Source of the DNA: Nephrocerus scutellatus
Taxonomy: Eukaryota > Arthropoda > Insecta > Diptera > Pipunculidae
Assembly: GCA_947095585.1 (NCBI GenBank)
Contig: OX352762.1
Span: 97,128,249-97,192,248 of the forward strand
Length of the DNA: 64,000 nucleotides
Reading direction: 5' to 3'
Shown here: piece by piece, positions 32,501 to 47,500 of the stretch
Numbering within the stretch: position 1 is the stretch's first letter
How the letters are laid out: each line of letters starts with the position of its first letter
The notes under the pieces: generated by a model
Database searches by the model: none
The model's input: the letters and a program-made list of their open reading frames with translations, nothing else
Told to the model about the DNA's origin: nothing
Program-made: the position numbers and the translations under genes

Positions 32501-35500
32501 AACCAAATCCAGTTTTTCATTTTGAGAGCACGGTTACAAGATTGTATGGATTTCAGTTTTGACAAAAAAAAATTTTGCTCGTTATATTGAAAATCTATAC
32601 ATTGCTGGAGACATACCATCTTTTCACACGCCCATAGGCTGTTTCTACACTATAACCTAGCCTCGAAAGTGGGCATTATTCACACAAGTGTGTTAACATA
32701 GAATATGCTTTTATTTTTTACTGCAGTCTCAGCGAACACACATTCCCACAGTAGTTTTGCATTGCGCATGAGCAGTTTAGCAGAAAAATGCATTTGGACT
32801 TGTGAAAAAAAGCGTATATTATTCGCTGAAAAGTGTCTATCGTCAGTTCAGTCGAAATTACTACTAGTCGTATGAGTCGCGTTAAGTCGAAATGTCGACA
32901 AATGTAACATTCGAAATTCGAAATGCTTACATAATCGACCCCCTGGTAGAGTACAGTTCATTTGACAGATGCGTTGTAGTATCTACCAACAGCAAAATGA
33001 GATCCGATATAAAGTGCATTCGAAAATGTTTACCAAACGTTCGGAATATTCCAGAATACCGAAGCGTATTTTTTTACATAATTTTTACAAAATTTACCCG
33101 ATTTTCTTAAAATTTTATACAAATGTGCATCTCCAATGGAAAACACTTTTTGTAAAAGTTTTAGAGACCCCCGGCCCCCCAGGGTCGTGGGGCCCCATAA
33201 ATTTGTTTTAATAAAATTAACCCGATTTTCTTCAAATTTTGTACATATGTGTATCTCCGATGGACAACACTTTTTGTAAAAATTTTGGAGACCCCGGGCA
33301 CCATGGTCGTGTGGCCCTATACAATTTTTTTAAAAAATTAACCCAACTTTCTTCCAATTTAACACATGGGTGTACCTCCGATGGACAACAATTATTGTAG
33401 AAATTTTACAGACGCAGGGCCCTGGGATCGGTGGAGCCTGAATTAAAAATTTAAATTAAAAAATAAAAAATAAAATTTTGGTAAAATTTTATACGCATGT
33501 GTATCTCCGATAGACAAAACTTTTTGGACAATTTTTGAGCGAAATTTTTTTTACACGTGTATCTCCGGTGAGAATAGTTTTTGAGAAATAATTTTTAATT
33601 AATTTTAATTTAATTTAATTTTTTCCAAATTAACCCTGTTAAAAAGTTGCATATTAGAGAATTTACATGAAAAATTTTAATTTTTATTGGTTGTTTTTTT
33701 ACCTATCTGGAACAATTCTGCAACTATTAATTATAGCTAACGAGGTTGACGTAATTGTGAAATAATTTTTCATGTGGCAGAAGTGTTATTTGTGTATTAT
33801 GCAACACGTCATTATAACAAGAAGCATACCAGAAGTTTTTTTTAAATAAATTATTTTCAAAGTATTCTGATTAGTATACCATTCTTTGTGTTCTAGAATG
33901 AGAAAATATTAGCTTGCTCTCGCAATGGAAAAACTTAATACTTAAGACTCACAGGATTGTATGCATTTCCAACATTCCAACATAACGAACAAAATTTTTT
34001 TTTGTCAAAACCAAAATTCATTTAATCCTGAGTCTTAAAATTTTCAGCTTTTTCATTGTGAGAGAACTCTTATGGAATGCGAAAGCAGTTAGTCCCAGAT
34101 CAGATTTGTCGATGTAAACTACCCCATTATTCTTGATTGAAGCAATCTTGAAATCTAAAAAATTAGTACTAGATTAAAAAATTCTCGATATTAAAATCAG
34201 AAATGAACACCAGTGTGTCGTGTTCATTTGACAGATATGTCGTTCAGTTTTCATATGAAAATGTATGTAGGATGAGAATATTTGTTTAACGACGATTTTT
34301 TCGAACGAATCTGAACCAAAAAGAAAGGTTCGTTTTTATTTCGCCGACGCCATGATAGTTTGGTAAAATAAATTTTCTCCTCAGTTTATTGTGAATAATT
34401 ATTAAAAAACTAAATGAAAAATGACTCGAAAATATAAGAAACTTATAAGTAAAAGTCGCGAGTTTGTGCAATAACGATTAAAAATGGATTAAGAACTGTT
34501 TATTGCTGAAATATTTGCTGTTATTTTGCGTTTGACGTTTTTTTTTTCATGTACTCGTCGTACTCATATTTCTTTGTGCGAATGCGAACGATTTGATACC
34601 AAAGAGTTTTATTTCTTTTATTATTTTTTTTGTATGATTTGCTGCCGTGTAAAAGAAATTAAAAAGCCAAAATCAAATAAATGTGGTCATTGTGAAAAAT
34701 AAAAATAGAAAATTTGTGTTGGAAGAAAATTTTTAAAAGGAAAAATATTACTTTTAGTGAATAGAAAATAAATTTGGTAAGATTGCAATTTCTTTCTTGT
34801 TATTCTTGTTCTTTCTTTTTAATGCAATGGTTGGCCACCACCATCAGCTATCCCACTCCAGTCTCCTTATCCAGTGATCATATTTTCCCTGTACACATAT
34901 GTACCTACACCTACTTCTTCTACCTACCCACTCCTTTGCGCTCCGTTAAACAACACCTGCCCCCGGATGGATGAATTTTCTTTTTTTTTTCTTTTTAATT
35001 TTTTGACATTACAGCAATTTATTACACTTCTCATTAGTAATGGAAAATTATATACATGTTTTAAATTCAATTCAATTTTAAATAATAGTACAATTACAAA
35101 AAATGCAGTACAACGCCGCGAGGTTTGGCTTTTTCTTCACATTTGATGATTTGAAATAATTATTGCGGTTCTGATTTTATTTGTATTTCTAATTGTTTTT
35201 GTTTCTTATTTGACACTTGTGGTTTCTGTTATATTTATTATCTGCAATTCAAACAACCACAGAAGGCAAACTGTAATTCTATATTTTTTTGGTTTCAATT
35301 TGCAATCTACTACTAGTCTGTAAAAAAATATGCAATGGTTGCTGCGTTATAACAAACAGTGTTTATAAGCAAAAGAAAAATCAAAACTCAACATCATACC
35401 ATATGGCAGGAATATGCCGCGTTCCATTGTATCGGGAAAAGGGTCAATTAATTTGTCAATACTTGGAGTACACTTATGTCTCTGTTGTTCTGAGCTGCCA

Positions 35501-38500
35501 TATGTTTTCCTGTTCTGAGCTGCCATATGTTTTTCTGTTCTGAGCTGCCATGTTTCTCGAACATCATTCATACAAAAAATGATAGCCAATATGTAATAAT
35601 TACAAATTTGATTTTAGACCTTTTTAAAACCTTTTATTTAAGTTTACTTTGTCGGTCTGTTTTTAGCTTCTTCACGCGACCTATGTCTTTTCCCGATTTC
35701 TGGGCATAGTTAAGATTTCTTTCGCGTTGTTTTAGTTTGACGGTTAATTTGCAAAGTACCCGAGGTACGGCGCATAGAATCCGTTGCGTTAGTTTTATCG
35801 ATGTATTCGTTGACGTGGCCGTATGTTACGCCGAGAGGTGACCCAATGAATACGTATATACGTTGTCGTCGTACAACATACAGGCAAACAAAAACAAATG
35901 CCAAAAGAAACTTCTAACTGCTGTGAGAGAGACTTGTCGAAGCATTTGCCGGAGAGAAAAGTTGGTCAACTTTTTCATGACTTCCGTAACATGCTCTGCC
36001 TATGGGACATTTCCCATAAGAACGCGTGTATTTCATCGATCTGTAAGTTAATACGTCGCTCCAACAGACGCAATGGATTCTATGGACTGGGCCATTAATA
36101 TTGCGTCGATAGCCGACGGGTATGGTTGTGGTTAATCAGCAAGATGACAAAGAGCCAGAGCACTTGTTTTGTTCGTTTGGCGCTTAAAAACGAGTGCACT
36201 CGACCAAAAAAGTGAACAATCAAACGAAAGCCACATTAATTTTGTTCAATGAGGCTGTTCCGAACAGTTCAGAACAGAAAAATATCAGGTTTTCGTGTTC
36301 AATGAGAAAAATTTCTGTCTGAGACTGTTCTACTTTGTGTTCAATGACTCTGCTCTGGACAGCTTTTCTGCACCTACTCTTGAGGTAGAACAGATTTATG
36401 AGAAATGTCAAAATCAGCTGATATTGCAAATTGCATGCTTTCTACTTGGCGTTGCTGGAACTTGTATCACTTAACATTCTATCGCTTGACATATGGCTGT
36501 AATTTTCTGTTCTAACTTGATCTGACATTATTCACAAATTTGTGCTGTTCTGTTCTGCCTTTTTTCTCATTGAACAAAATTATTAAAAAATTGCACTGAC
36601 TGTATTTCCGTGCTAAAATTTTCTACTCGAGGTTTTTTAGTTGAGCATACCCCAAGAGAAAACTGTCATTGTGCTGCCATTTTGACTTGATATATGACAG
36701 CAACCGCTAAAAGTCACTCGGTCAAAAAAGAGGAAAAACCACATAAATTGTAAACAACAAATGTCAAATTTGGCGATTGCGTTTACCACGAAAACCTTGT
36801 GACTTGGACAGCTTACCCGTGGATATGGTTTCGGGTACGGTTTGGGCAATTGGAAAGAGACACTAGAGAGCTAAAATTTTGTGAGATCTCGCGTGTGACA
36901 CTTGTCGCGAGTCGCTAGTCGTAGTTAATCTTTTAAATAAGCCCCCATCGCTTTGACTTCTTTGCGGTCCTATTTAACCAACTTCATATGATCGTGACAC
37001 GTGCGGCGTGTGTCGATCTATATATAAAAGTTTGTGCCCGAAAAACGAAGTTTTTTCACATTTACTTGTTTCTAAAATGTATATGCAATTGCATTGTAAG
37101 TTGTTTCTTCACCTTTTATTTCTTTTAATGAATTTAAGTATTAGAGTGTTTTTTTAATATCATCACATTCTTGGTTGATGTGATGTCACGAATATTTTCT
37201 ATGGACTTCACAAGATCTGTCATATTTTTATCCGTGCAAAATATCAAATTATTGCGACAATAAGGCTTCTGTTCAGCTGGTATTTCTTTTGTTGAGCAAA
37301 CCATAATTCAATTGCTTTTTTTTATATAAGAAGACCAGCTGTATAGTTGTGCCTGATATATGAAATATGACACTCTTTTAATTTTCAATGAACTCATTCC
37401 TAAAAAGTTTTACTGACTAAAATAAAGAAACGAAGCGCAATAAAATCAAGACACTGCACCGCAGATAGCTAGGAGGTATGAAGGAGTCGGTTTGTAGAAA
37501 TGCTGAGCACAGAATCAGAAAAAATACATTTACCACTCCACAAATATTGGTTGGAAATTAACGATAACCAACACCAATCTACTACTTGTGACTATTTTTT
37601 AAATTAATAAATATCGACCATATTTCTTGTTACCATAACACATTTATCGTAAAAAAATACATAATATGTATTACACAAATTAAAGTAATGCTATAAAATT
37701 AATTTAAAATTCTTTTTTTGTTTTACTTTTGCTTTCCTTTGCTACTTTAGTTGATTGAAGACTTTGGCCTAGAAGCGGACCGCCATTATCTGCGTTGCTT
37801 ATTCTCAGCAATAAACTTTTGTGACCCATCGCCATCGCCGACTTTACAACTTCATGCTAAACTACTAGGATCTGAACTCGATAAACAATTGAATAAGCCC
37901 CCGGCAATATCGACTATTTGCTTTGCCGTTGACAATTGTTTACCTTATCAAAAGGTATTTATTTTAAAATGAGATTTATTTATATTAATACTTATAGTAA
38001 TCTTTGCGTTATTTCAATATAATTAGACCCTAAAGCCGACACCAACACTCATTGTACAAATTGTTAAACTCACTGGAATCAACAAGCTGTGCGAGACGAT
38101 TCTCGCTTTAGCACTTACTCATTCAACGAATAGTGATTTGCAAAAGTACGCTGGTGATCAATTGAAACGAAGTCTACCCGCCCTGATCGAATCGTACCTC
38201 AGTAATAGCGAATCGTATACGAATCCGAGTGCTGCCGCCGATCGGAGCAGTCTAAACGATATACTACCCGATTTGCTGCAACTCTTGCTTTCCTCATTGG
38301 ACGGCATTGTCGCGCCCGAGACGCAGGAAAAATTTCTTCACAAACTACGCGAGGAGTTCCCACGCGATCGTGTGCCGCTAATTCTTGCACCGTATCTGTA
38401 TCACTTGCAGACTTCCACCAACAACAGGCAGCAACAGCAGCACGGAGAGATCGACATTGAACAAGTTTATGAAAATTTATGCGAAACTGTTATTACAACA

Positions 38501-41500
38501 CAGGTGAACAACAATATTATGGACACATCGTGGATTAATCTGATTCTGGAAATCGGATATGAATTCACATCAACTGTTGAAGATTGTAAGAATCATTTGC
38601 GATGTGGTGGTCGCGATCTGCAGCCACAAGATGTCGCGAAAATCATTGGAATTATGTGTCGAAGACACACGTCGCTACTTGATTGCAATGTAAATTTACC
38701 AACACCAGCGAATTTCTGGCCTGGCCAGCAGCAACAAAATGCTGTTAATGCGAGTAACAACAATGAGACACAACATTCAGCGGTTATCGGCGGGCCCACT
38801 GCCGCTGACAAGATTGCCGCGCAAGATAAGAAGCAGGATAACAACAAGACACCGACGACGGTGGGCGGAGGCGGTGCCATTGTCGGCAGTACCACCAGCA
38901 CCAGCAACACTGAAACCACACAATCATGGAAGCCGGATGTATTTGTGCAAGCCCTCAAAGAGATTCAATCGAATCTCAACTGGAAGGAAATCTGTTTAGG
39001 TCTTGACCATCATGAGTTTAACATCAATGACCGCATTGGACTCGATTTACTGCTCACCATATTTCGCCTGGGCACGCAATCGACTCTGTTTCCACATCCT
39101 GAATGCATCTACCGTCATTGGCAGAATATCGATGGGCAATTATCACTGATCTCGACAATATTGAAAAATCCCGATCTATTTTCATTTGCTGATTACATTT
39201 TCACTGCAGTTCCAGTCGAGCTGTTAAAAACTCCACCCGAAGCCGATAACAAAGAAATCGCCGCCTGGAAGTCGTTGCATTTAGTTGAGGTTCTCCTTTA
39301 CATTGCTGATCATGGACATTTTGCACAAGTGCACGAAATCTTCAAATACCCGGCGCAGCATTGCCCCGACGTCTTGATAATGGCCTTGCTGCAAATAAAT
39401 CCACCACTAACTGGATTGCGGCAGGAGCTGTTTGTCAACATTATTCCAACATTCTTGGCGAATCATCCCAATTCGGGAGTGATCCTGCATCATGCATGGA
39501 ATTCGTCTAATTTTATGATCACTTTGCGTCCCATTATCATGCACGCCATGTCCGAATGGTATATGCGCGGTGAGAACGATCAATCGAAGTTGTCACGTAT
39601 TCTCGACGTTGCACAGGACTTAAAGGCTTTGTCGAATTTGCTTAATGCTCGGAGTTTTATTTTCGTCATAGATTTGGCTTGTCTAGCATCACGCCGTGAG
39701 TACCTTAAGCTGGAGAAGTGGTTGAGCGATAAAATTCGAGAGCATGGAGAACCGTTTGTTCAAGCAATTGTTAAATTCTTGCAGCGTCGATGCCCTCAGG
39801 TTATGGGCTCTAAGATACCCGATGATCAGATCCCAAAGGCAGCACAGCTGCCGCATGAGACGCTCACTACGATGTTAACCTGTTTGCAATCGTGTATGGG
39901 AAACGTACCACCTGATTTGTGTGAAGTGATTATGCAGATGGCAGCTAATTGCAATTTGATGGCAAGTAAAGTTCGTCAGCAACAACAGCAACAGCAGCAA
40001 CAACAGCAACAACAGCAACAACAGCAGCAACAACAGCAACAACAACAGCAGCAGCAGCAGCCACCACCGCCTCAAGGTGTCATTCGTACACATCGTGGCT
40101 TGGAGCCAGCACCACCGCCACCTTTTAGTGCTAATCTGAACGCTCAACAAATGTTCGGCCCCTCTGTCGACACGCTCTCTAATCTGAGCACAAATATAGC
40201 CGGTCTGAATCTTGGTGGTCCGAATGGTGCATTCAATTTTGGAAATGTGCTAGGAAATTTGGTGTCAACACCGGCCTCGCCGTCACGTCTCATGAATGCT
40301 GCTGCTGTGGCAGCAGCGGCTGCTTCGAACAGTCCTTACCCGTTGGCCGCAATGCAGATGCAAGCGTTACCCAACGTCAATAATCTTGGCCGTATCCCGC
40401 CAACAGCTAACACTAATCAGACAGTCATGACGGACCTTACGCAGCCGGTCTCCAAAGAAATAGAGGACGAAGCGAATAGCTATTTCCAGCGTATATACAA
40501 TCATCCGCCACATCCCACCCTATCCATTGACGAAGTGCTGGACATGTTGCAGCGCTTCAAGGAATCGAATAATCGCCGAGAGCAAGAAGTGTATCAGTGT
40601 ATGTTGCGCAATCTGTTTGAGGAGTATCGCTTTTTCCCCCAATATCCAGAGAAGGAGCTACAAATCACGGCACAACTTTTCGGCGGGATAATTGAGCGTA
40701 ACTTGGTACCGACTTTTGTCGCCCTCGGTCTGGCATTACGCTGTGTGCTTGATGCTCTGCGAAAGCCCGAAGGTTCCAAGATGTACTACTTTGGCATTTC
40801 CGCTCTGGACCGGTTCAAAAGTCGCCTGCACACATACAACAAGTATTGTGAATATATTCGATCGATACCGCATTTTCAGGACTTTCCACCAATTCTGATA
40901 CAATATGTGGAATGTGGTTTTCTCGGCCAGGAGCCGCCTAACAAGCCAATGTCGTCACAACTAATGCCAATAGGTGGTGGCCAGCCGCCGCTTCCGCAAC
41001 CACAGCCGCAGTCGTCTCAAGACGCCATATACCGCAGTAATTCTGTCACCGGAAACATTGTCACCACGCCAACTCAACAGAAACCGATGGTCGTTGCTCA
41101 GTCGATCCACGCATCCCGAATGAAGTCCATAGCGACCGCCACAAATATTGACACACTTCTCATTGCCAACCATGAAGAGAAAATCATTATTCCGCCCGAA
41201 GGTGTGCAGGATAAGACCGCATTTATTTTCAACAATCTCAGCCAGCTGAACATTCCGCAAAAGTGCGAAGAAATCAAGGAAATCATGACGAAAGACTACT
41301 GGAAATGGTTGTCGCAGTACTTGGTACTGAAGCGCGCCTCAATGGAATTCAATTTTCACTCCTTGTATTTCAATTTTCTCGATGCCCTCAAAAATCAAGA
41401 TATCAACAAGTATGTGACCAGGGAGACACTGCGAAATATCAAAGTGTTGCTGCGCTCCGATAAGGGTGTTGTCAACTTCTCCGATCGTAGTTTATTGAAA

Positions 41501-44500
41501 AACCTTGGCCATTGGCTTGGCATGATGACACTTGGCCGTAATCGGCCAATTTTGCAGCTCGATTTGGATTTGAAAACACTTATCGCCGAGGCGTATCACA
41601 AGGGTCAACAGGAGTTGCTCTTCGTTGTGCCATTTGTAGCGAAAATTCTTGAATCCAGCAATAAAAGTAAAGTCTTCAAGTCACCAAACCCATGGACTAT
41701 GTCGATTATGCATGTCCTTGGGGAGTTACATCAGGAGCCAGAGTTAAAATTGAATTTAAAATTTGAAATTGAAGTTCTCTGCAAGACGCTTAATGTTGAC
41801 TTGGCTAAGCTGAAGCCGATTATTTACCTGAAGGATCCGTCACGTTCTATGAATATTGAGCATCAGATGTCTCAACCGAAGAAGGCAATTATAGAAGTAG
41901 CACCACCAAATCAACAGCAACAGCAACAACAACAGCAACAACAACAACAGCAACAACAACAGCAACAACAACAGCAACAACAACAGCAACAACAACAGCA
42001 ACAGCAACAACAACAGCAACAACAACAGCAACAACAGCTGCAACAACAGCAACAACAACAGCAGCAACAACAGCAGCAACAACAGCAGCAACAACAGCAG
42101 CAGCAACAACAGCAGCAACAACAACAGCAAATGCCCCAGCAACAACAGCAACAGTCGATGAATGACGATCAGTCAATGAATCTGATGAATAACTCAGTGG
42201 CAATTCCATCTCCAAGCATAAGCAATGAATCTGGAGCTGGCCAGGTTGTAATTCAACCGCCAGAGCCGCGTTTTAGTTACGTCGACATTAATGTGGCAAA
42301 CTTCACTTTGATAGCTCAGCATGTTTTGATCTCGCCGAATATTGCAATTTTACACGCAAATCCTGCACTCAAACACATTGTCCTAAATGCCATCGAGCGG
42401 ACAATCACGGAATGGTTGCAGCCAGTAGTCGACCGAAGTGTTCGTATCGCTGCCAGTACAACAGAACAAATTGTACGCAAAGATTTTGCTCTCGATGCCG
42501 ATGAGGCAAGAATGCGCACCGCTGCCCATCAAATGGTTCGCAATCTGTCTGCTGGCATGGCCATGATCACTTGTAAAGATCAGCTTACTCAGACCCTTAG
42601 TAGCAATATTCGAAAGGCCTTCTTGTCGGCAATGTCAGCGGGCCCACAATATCCAGAAATCGATGCCGCTGCTATACAATTGACCAATGACAATGTGGAG
42701 TTGGCTTGCGCCTTTATTCAAAAAACGGCGGCAGAAAAGGCAACTCCCGAGGTCGATCGTCGTTTGACTAGTGATTTTGAGACAAGGAAGATGGCTCGCG
42801 ATGAGGGAAGGTAAGTTTTGCGGCGAATGCATGTACGCATTCTTATTATTCTTTCTTCAACTTATATTCTTTTTAAAACTAAATTTCCTCAGTCGTTATT
42901 TCGATGCACAAACACTCACCTATCAATCGGAACGCATGCCCGAGCAAGTTCGCTTGAAGGTTGCCGGCATTCCGCCAAATCAATTTGCTGTCTATGCAGA
43001 ATTTGCACGTAGCATTCCCGGCTTTCAGGCGATGTCAGAGCGCGATGCAGCTCTCTTTTTGCCAAAATCCAATATTCCGGTGAGTTAAATTTAGTAAAAT
43101 AGCATTAAACAGACAAATAATGATTTATGTCTCCATACCACCACCATAATTACAGGAAATTGCGCCGTCGTCGTTTGGTACCGATGAACTGGGCATTATG
43201 TACGCTGAGTTGGCTGCCAAAATGGAGACTTTTCTAAATAGCACTGTCAACGTTTCAACGCTACAAATACAGGCTAGCAAAATGCATGCACTTCTTAACG
43301 CTCTGATGGTGACAAGACGGATTCGCGACAACGACTCAGCCCTAAACTTGTTGACACGTGTAGTCGAGGGTCTCATTGAGGGCCTCACCAATCTGCCCGA
43401 TCATGTCGAACAGATGAAACTCTATCGCGACATTCATCTGCGAATTCTTAGTTTGTTGCAAAACACTTTTGGCGCACCGGCCACGGAGCGTGCCATCACC
43501 AAGTGTATTTTCGATATGCGCGAAGACTCCCGATACAATGTGGATGCTATTAAGCTGCTGATCACATCGCACTTTGTGAATGTGCCACAATTCGATATGA
43601 TGCTGCGTGATGTCATGGATAATGGAAACAATTATCTGGCTGTCACATTCGCTATGCAGCTGATCGAACGACTGCTTGTAGATGAGCGCTCCAGCAGCAT
43701 TGTTGCCGAGACGGAATTGATTGGAACAATCGAGATGCTTGCTAGGTTGTCACAGCATCGTCATCGCTATCCCGAGGCGCTCACCCATCTAATTGAGATG
43801 CTCTGGGGCGGTGGAAATCATGAGTCAGGTGGATCTTTTGTAGGCGAAAGGTACATCACAGGAGCCACGCAATACATTCACTCCGGCATGTTACACGTAA
43901 GGGTGAGTTTCCCCTCATTTGAAGGGAAATGGACAGAGTTCGGTTAGTAATGTTGTATTGTTTTTTTTCTTCCTTTTAGTCCAACGATTGTGATGACCCC
44001 CCAGGACTTCAAGAGAAGACAGAATTCTTACTTAAAGATTGGGTTTCTATTTACTCGCAAACGAACAATTTGTCGCGAGAAACTAAAAATTTTGGAACAT
44101 TTGTGCAAAAGATGAACCTCTATGGCATTCTGAAGACAGACGATTTGATAACTCGATTTTTTCGACAGGCGACCCAATTTTGCATCGATCTCGTGTACCG
44201 AATTCTTAATGATCCGTCAAACAGTCCAGCTGTGGCTAAAGCAAAAATTTTCCATTGGATTGATGCATTTGTCCATTTGATTGCATTGCTTGTGCGTCAC
44301 TCTGGTGAATCGGGTAATCCGACTACAAAAATCAATCTACTCAACAAAGTGCTGGGCATTGTGCTAGGCATTCTACTACAAGATCAGGAACTCCATGGAA
44401 CCTCTTTTCAACAACTTGGCTATCATCGATTCTTTGTGATGCTATTTCTGGAGCTCAGCTCACCGGATGCTGTACTCGAGAGTCTCATGCAAAGCATTGT

Positions 44501-47500
44501 TACTGCATTCTCGCACACCTATCATCTGTTGAATCCCTCGTTGGCGCCTGGTTTCTGCTACGCCTGGCTGGAACTTATATCACATCGTGTATTCGTTGGA
44601 CGTATTCTTGCACAAATTCCACAGCAAAAGGGTTGGCCCCTATACGCTCAACTCTTGATGGATCAATTCAAGTACTTGGCACCATTCTTGCGGAACGCTG
44701 AATTAGCGAAGCCCGTACAATTATTGTACAAGGGAACGCTGCGCGTTATGCTGGTACTGCTGCATGATTTCCCAGAGTTTTTGTGCGACTATCATTTTGG
44801 ATTTTGTGATGCAATTCCACCAAATTGTATTCAAATGAGAAACATCATATTGGCTGCATTCCCAAGGAATATGCGTCTACCTGATCCATTCACACCAAAT
44901 CTTAAGGTGGACATGTTGCCAGAAACGGCCACGGCACCAAAAATCTTCTCCAACTATGTGGTGAACATTCAACCGGCCAACTTTAAAAAAGATCTCGACT
45001 CCTACCTGAAGGCACGTGCACCCGTCACATTCCTTTCGGAATTGCGCAGCCATTTGCAGATCTCCAATGAGCCCGGTTCGCGGTATAACATTCCGCTGAT
45101 GAATGCGCTGGTGCTGTATGTGGGAACGCAGGCGATTGCACATATTAGGTAACGTTTGCGGTTTGGTTCTTAGCCGTTGAACAATTTTCAAAGATTAAAA
45201 ATTAAATATTTTTTGTCTTTTCCAGAAGTAAAAATTTCGTTCCCAACACATCAAACATAGCACACAGTGCTCACATGGATATTTTCCAAAATTTGGCCGT
45301 TGATCTGGACACCGAAGGACGTTACCTTTTTCTCAATGCAATTGCAAATCAATTGCGTTATCCAAACAGTCATACGCATTATTTCAGTTGTGCTGTTTTG
45401 CATCTGTTTGCTGAGGCCAATTCGGAGGCCATCCAGGAGCAAATTACACGCGTTCTCCTTGAGCGGCTCATTGTTAATCGCCCTCATCCATGGGGATTGT
45501 TGATTACATTCATCGAGCTGATTAAAAATCCTATTTACAAGTTCTGGGATCACGATTTTGTACACTGCGCACCGGAAATTGCAAAGTGAGTACATATTAG
45601 TATATAATGTGCCATAAATATTGAAGACAAAAAGTTTACACCAAATACTTTATTGATAAATCCTAGTTTCGAAACAAGTGAAGTGTCTTTGGATTTGCGT
45701 GGATATATACCGTGAAGGCTCTGCCCGACGGTCCTCTTCGTTTGGTTCGGATTGGTTTTGTGAAGTCAATCAATACCCATCTGCAACAATGCTATTGCCG
45801 ATGTGTCGGTGTAGTTATATATAGGGTGTAAGGCCCCAACTTCTCACTGATGGGAGCGAGACCTATCTAAATCCTTGCCGATCTCTAGGTCACGGCACCC
45901 GGTTGGAAAACACAATTCTACGCTGAGTAAAAATTCACGCTGAGTTAATACTCTACCCGCATTTGGGTGTCAACCGTAGCCACCACGATGCTCCCACAAG
46001 GGTTCCAACCTCAATAGCCGGGGACGGAAGAACTCCTTCCGTGGGCTGCCCGGCTCCCTTGGTACCAGACGAATCTCTGGTCAGATTTTCGTAGTAGCTA
46101 ACTACTGCAGTGAAGTTCCTTACAACTCAGGTACTGGTGGTCCTTTAAACGCCATAATTTCACAACTTAAATCAACTGAGATAAAACTGTCAGTTAACAA
46201 TTCTGAAATATTCAGCGTTGTCTTACGACCATTTGTTCGGCATATTCAATGCCTAGCGTTTGCCCTAGCTACCACTCCGCTGTAGATAGGGCAGAGTGCT
46301 GACATGATAGGATGGTCAGTGGACTTCATTTCACAGTTGCGACAGGGCAGCGATTTGTCGCACTGTGCAGCCACGATCAACGATCAATGTCCTCCCATCC
46401 GACGTTACTCACAGCTATCCCTATGGACGCAGCCTGTCGAAGCAACCGCATTTCTGGGCCTTGACTGTTCCGACAGGTTCACAAACATTACAACTAATAA
46501 TACTAATAATAATAAGAATTAATAGTTGCTACAACAACATGGCAAGAGAAGTGGGCTCACTTTTCAGGCAAATTGTGTAAGCAAGCATTTCAAATGATAA
46601 TATGGTGCAAAAGCTTGACTTTAAAAAAATCATTGAAGCCACATTGAACACCAAAAAGGAATTCAGGTCTGAAACTTGATTCCAAATACATCCGTTAGCC
46701 ATAAAATGGTAGGATTGCATAGATGCAATCCTCATCACAACAAGACTGGTAGGGAAAGGTATAGAAGACAACAAGGCCGCCAGAACCATTTTGTGGTATA
46801 AGCTATCGCAGGGTTCGTAACAGGGCATTGTAGTAATAGGGGATAGCAGTACCAGCAGACCTTTGGGAATCTTTTCAAAAAATGCTGTGCAACGATCCGA
46901 AAAAGAAGGAACTAAGTTTTCTCTGAAACCACTTCACATCAGTAGGTTCTAAAGTCCTATTGATGCATATTTTACTCCCTCTAATCTGGATACTATCTAC
47001 AAACCGTTTATTCGCCCCAAACTTACAATTGTCATATCTGGTCAGGTGCGCCTGAGACTATCTTGCATCGGCTATAGGAAATACAAAGCGAGCGTCAAAG
47101 CTCATCGATGACGAAAACATTGCAAATCAATAGATTCGCTTGATCACCTCAGAAACGTTTTCTGCTTGTTGAAGAACAATTAGACCAGTACTGGTCCTTT
47201 GTGATACCACGTGGAGTGTTTCGGATCCAGCTTGGGCCAGATCTGTTTTGTCGCCAGGCAAGTAGTTTCGTTTGACCATCTACGGTTAGTTTTTTTTTTT
47301 TGTAAGCATCCCTGTTTAGTATGAGTTTACATAAAGCGTTTGGCATGCCTAGAGAACCATTTAGAGATAGCATGGGTAGTGTAGTTCCGTGTTTTGCGAG
47401 TTCGTCAGCTCGACAGTTTCCTCTGTTTGCACCGGCACCCAGAACAGGTAAAAGTTGAACAGCTCCGCCATCTCCGTGAGAGATGATTCTGTATAGTATA

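Larger units (their letters stand above)
29562..37750 (+). other. Not1 intron 1 (8.19 kb), repeat-filled
   Basis: GT-AG intron in phase 0. It contains a tandem duplication near 30.0 kb, at least three copies of a TCTCACAATG-type MITE, a LINE 3' fragment (minus), an AAATTCTCTA-family tandem copy, a 25-bp tandem repeat and another MITE. Stretches 34.1-35.4, 35.6-36.2 and 36.9-37.7 kb hold nothing I recognise apart from a possible dispersed-repeat scrap near 35.7 kb. No separate gene inside the intron is supported. Confidence 0.85.

Noticed and set aside
39875..42215. Long minus-strand frames of polyleucine and polyvaline/alanine across Not1 exon 3
   Set aside because: They are the other-strand reading of CAA/CAG repeats. 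Not1 on the plus strand explains the sequence.
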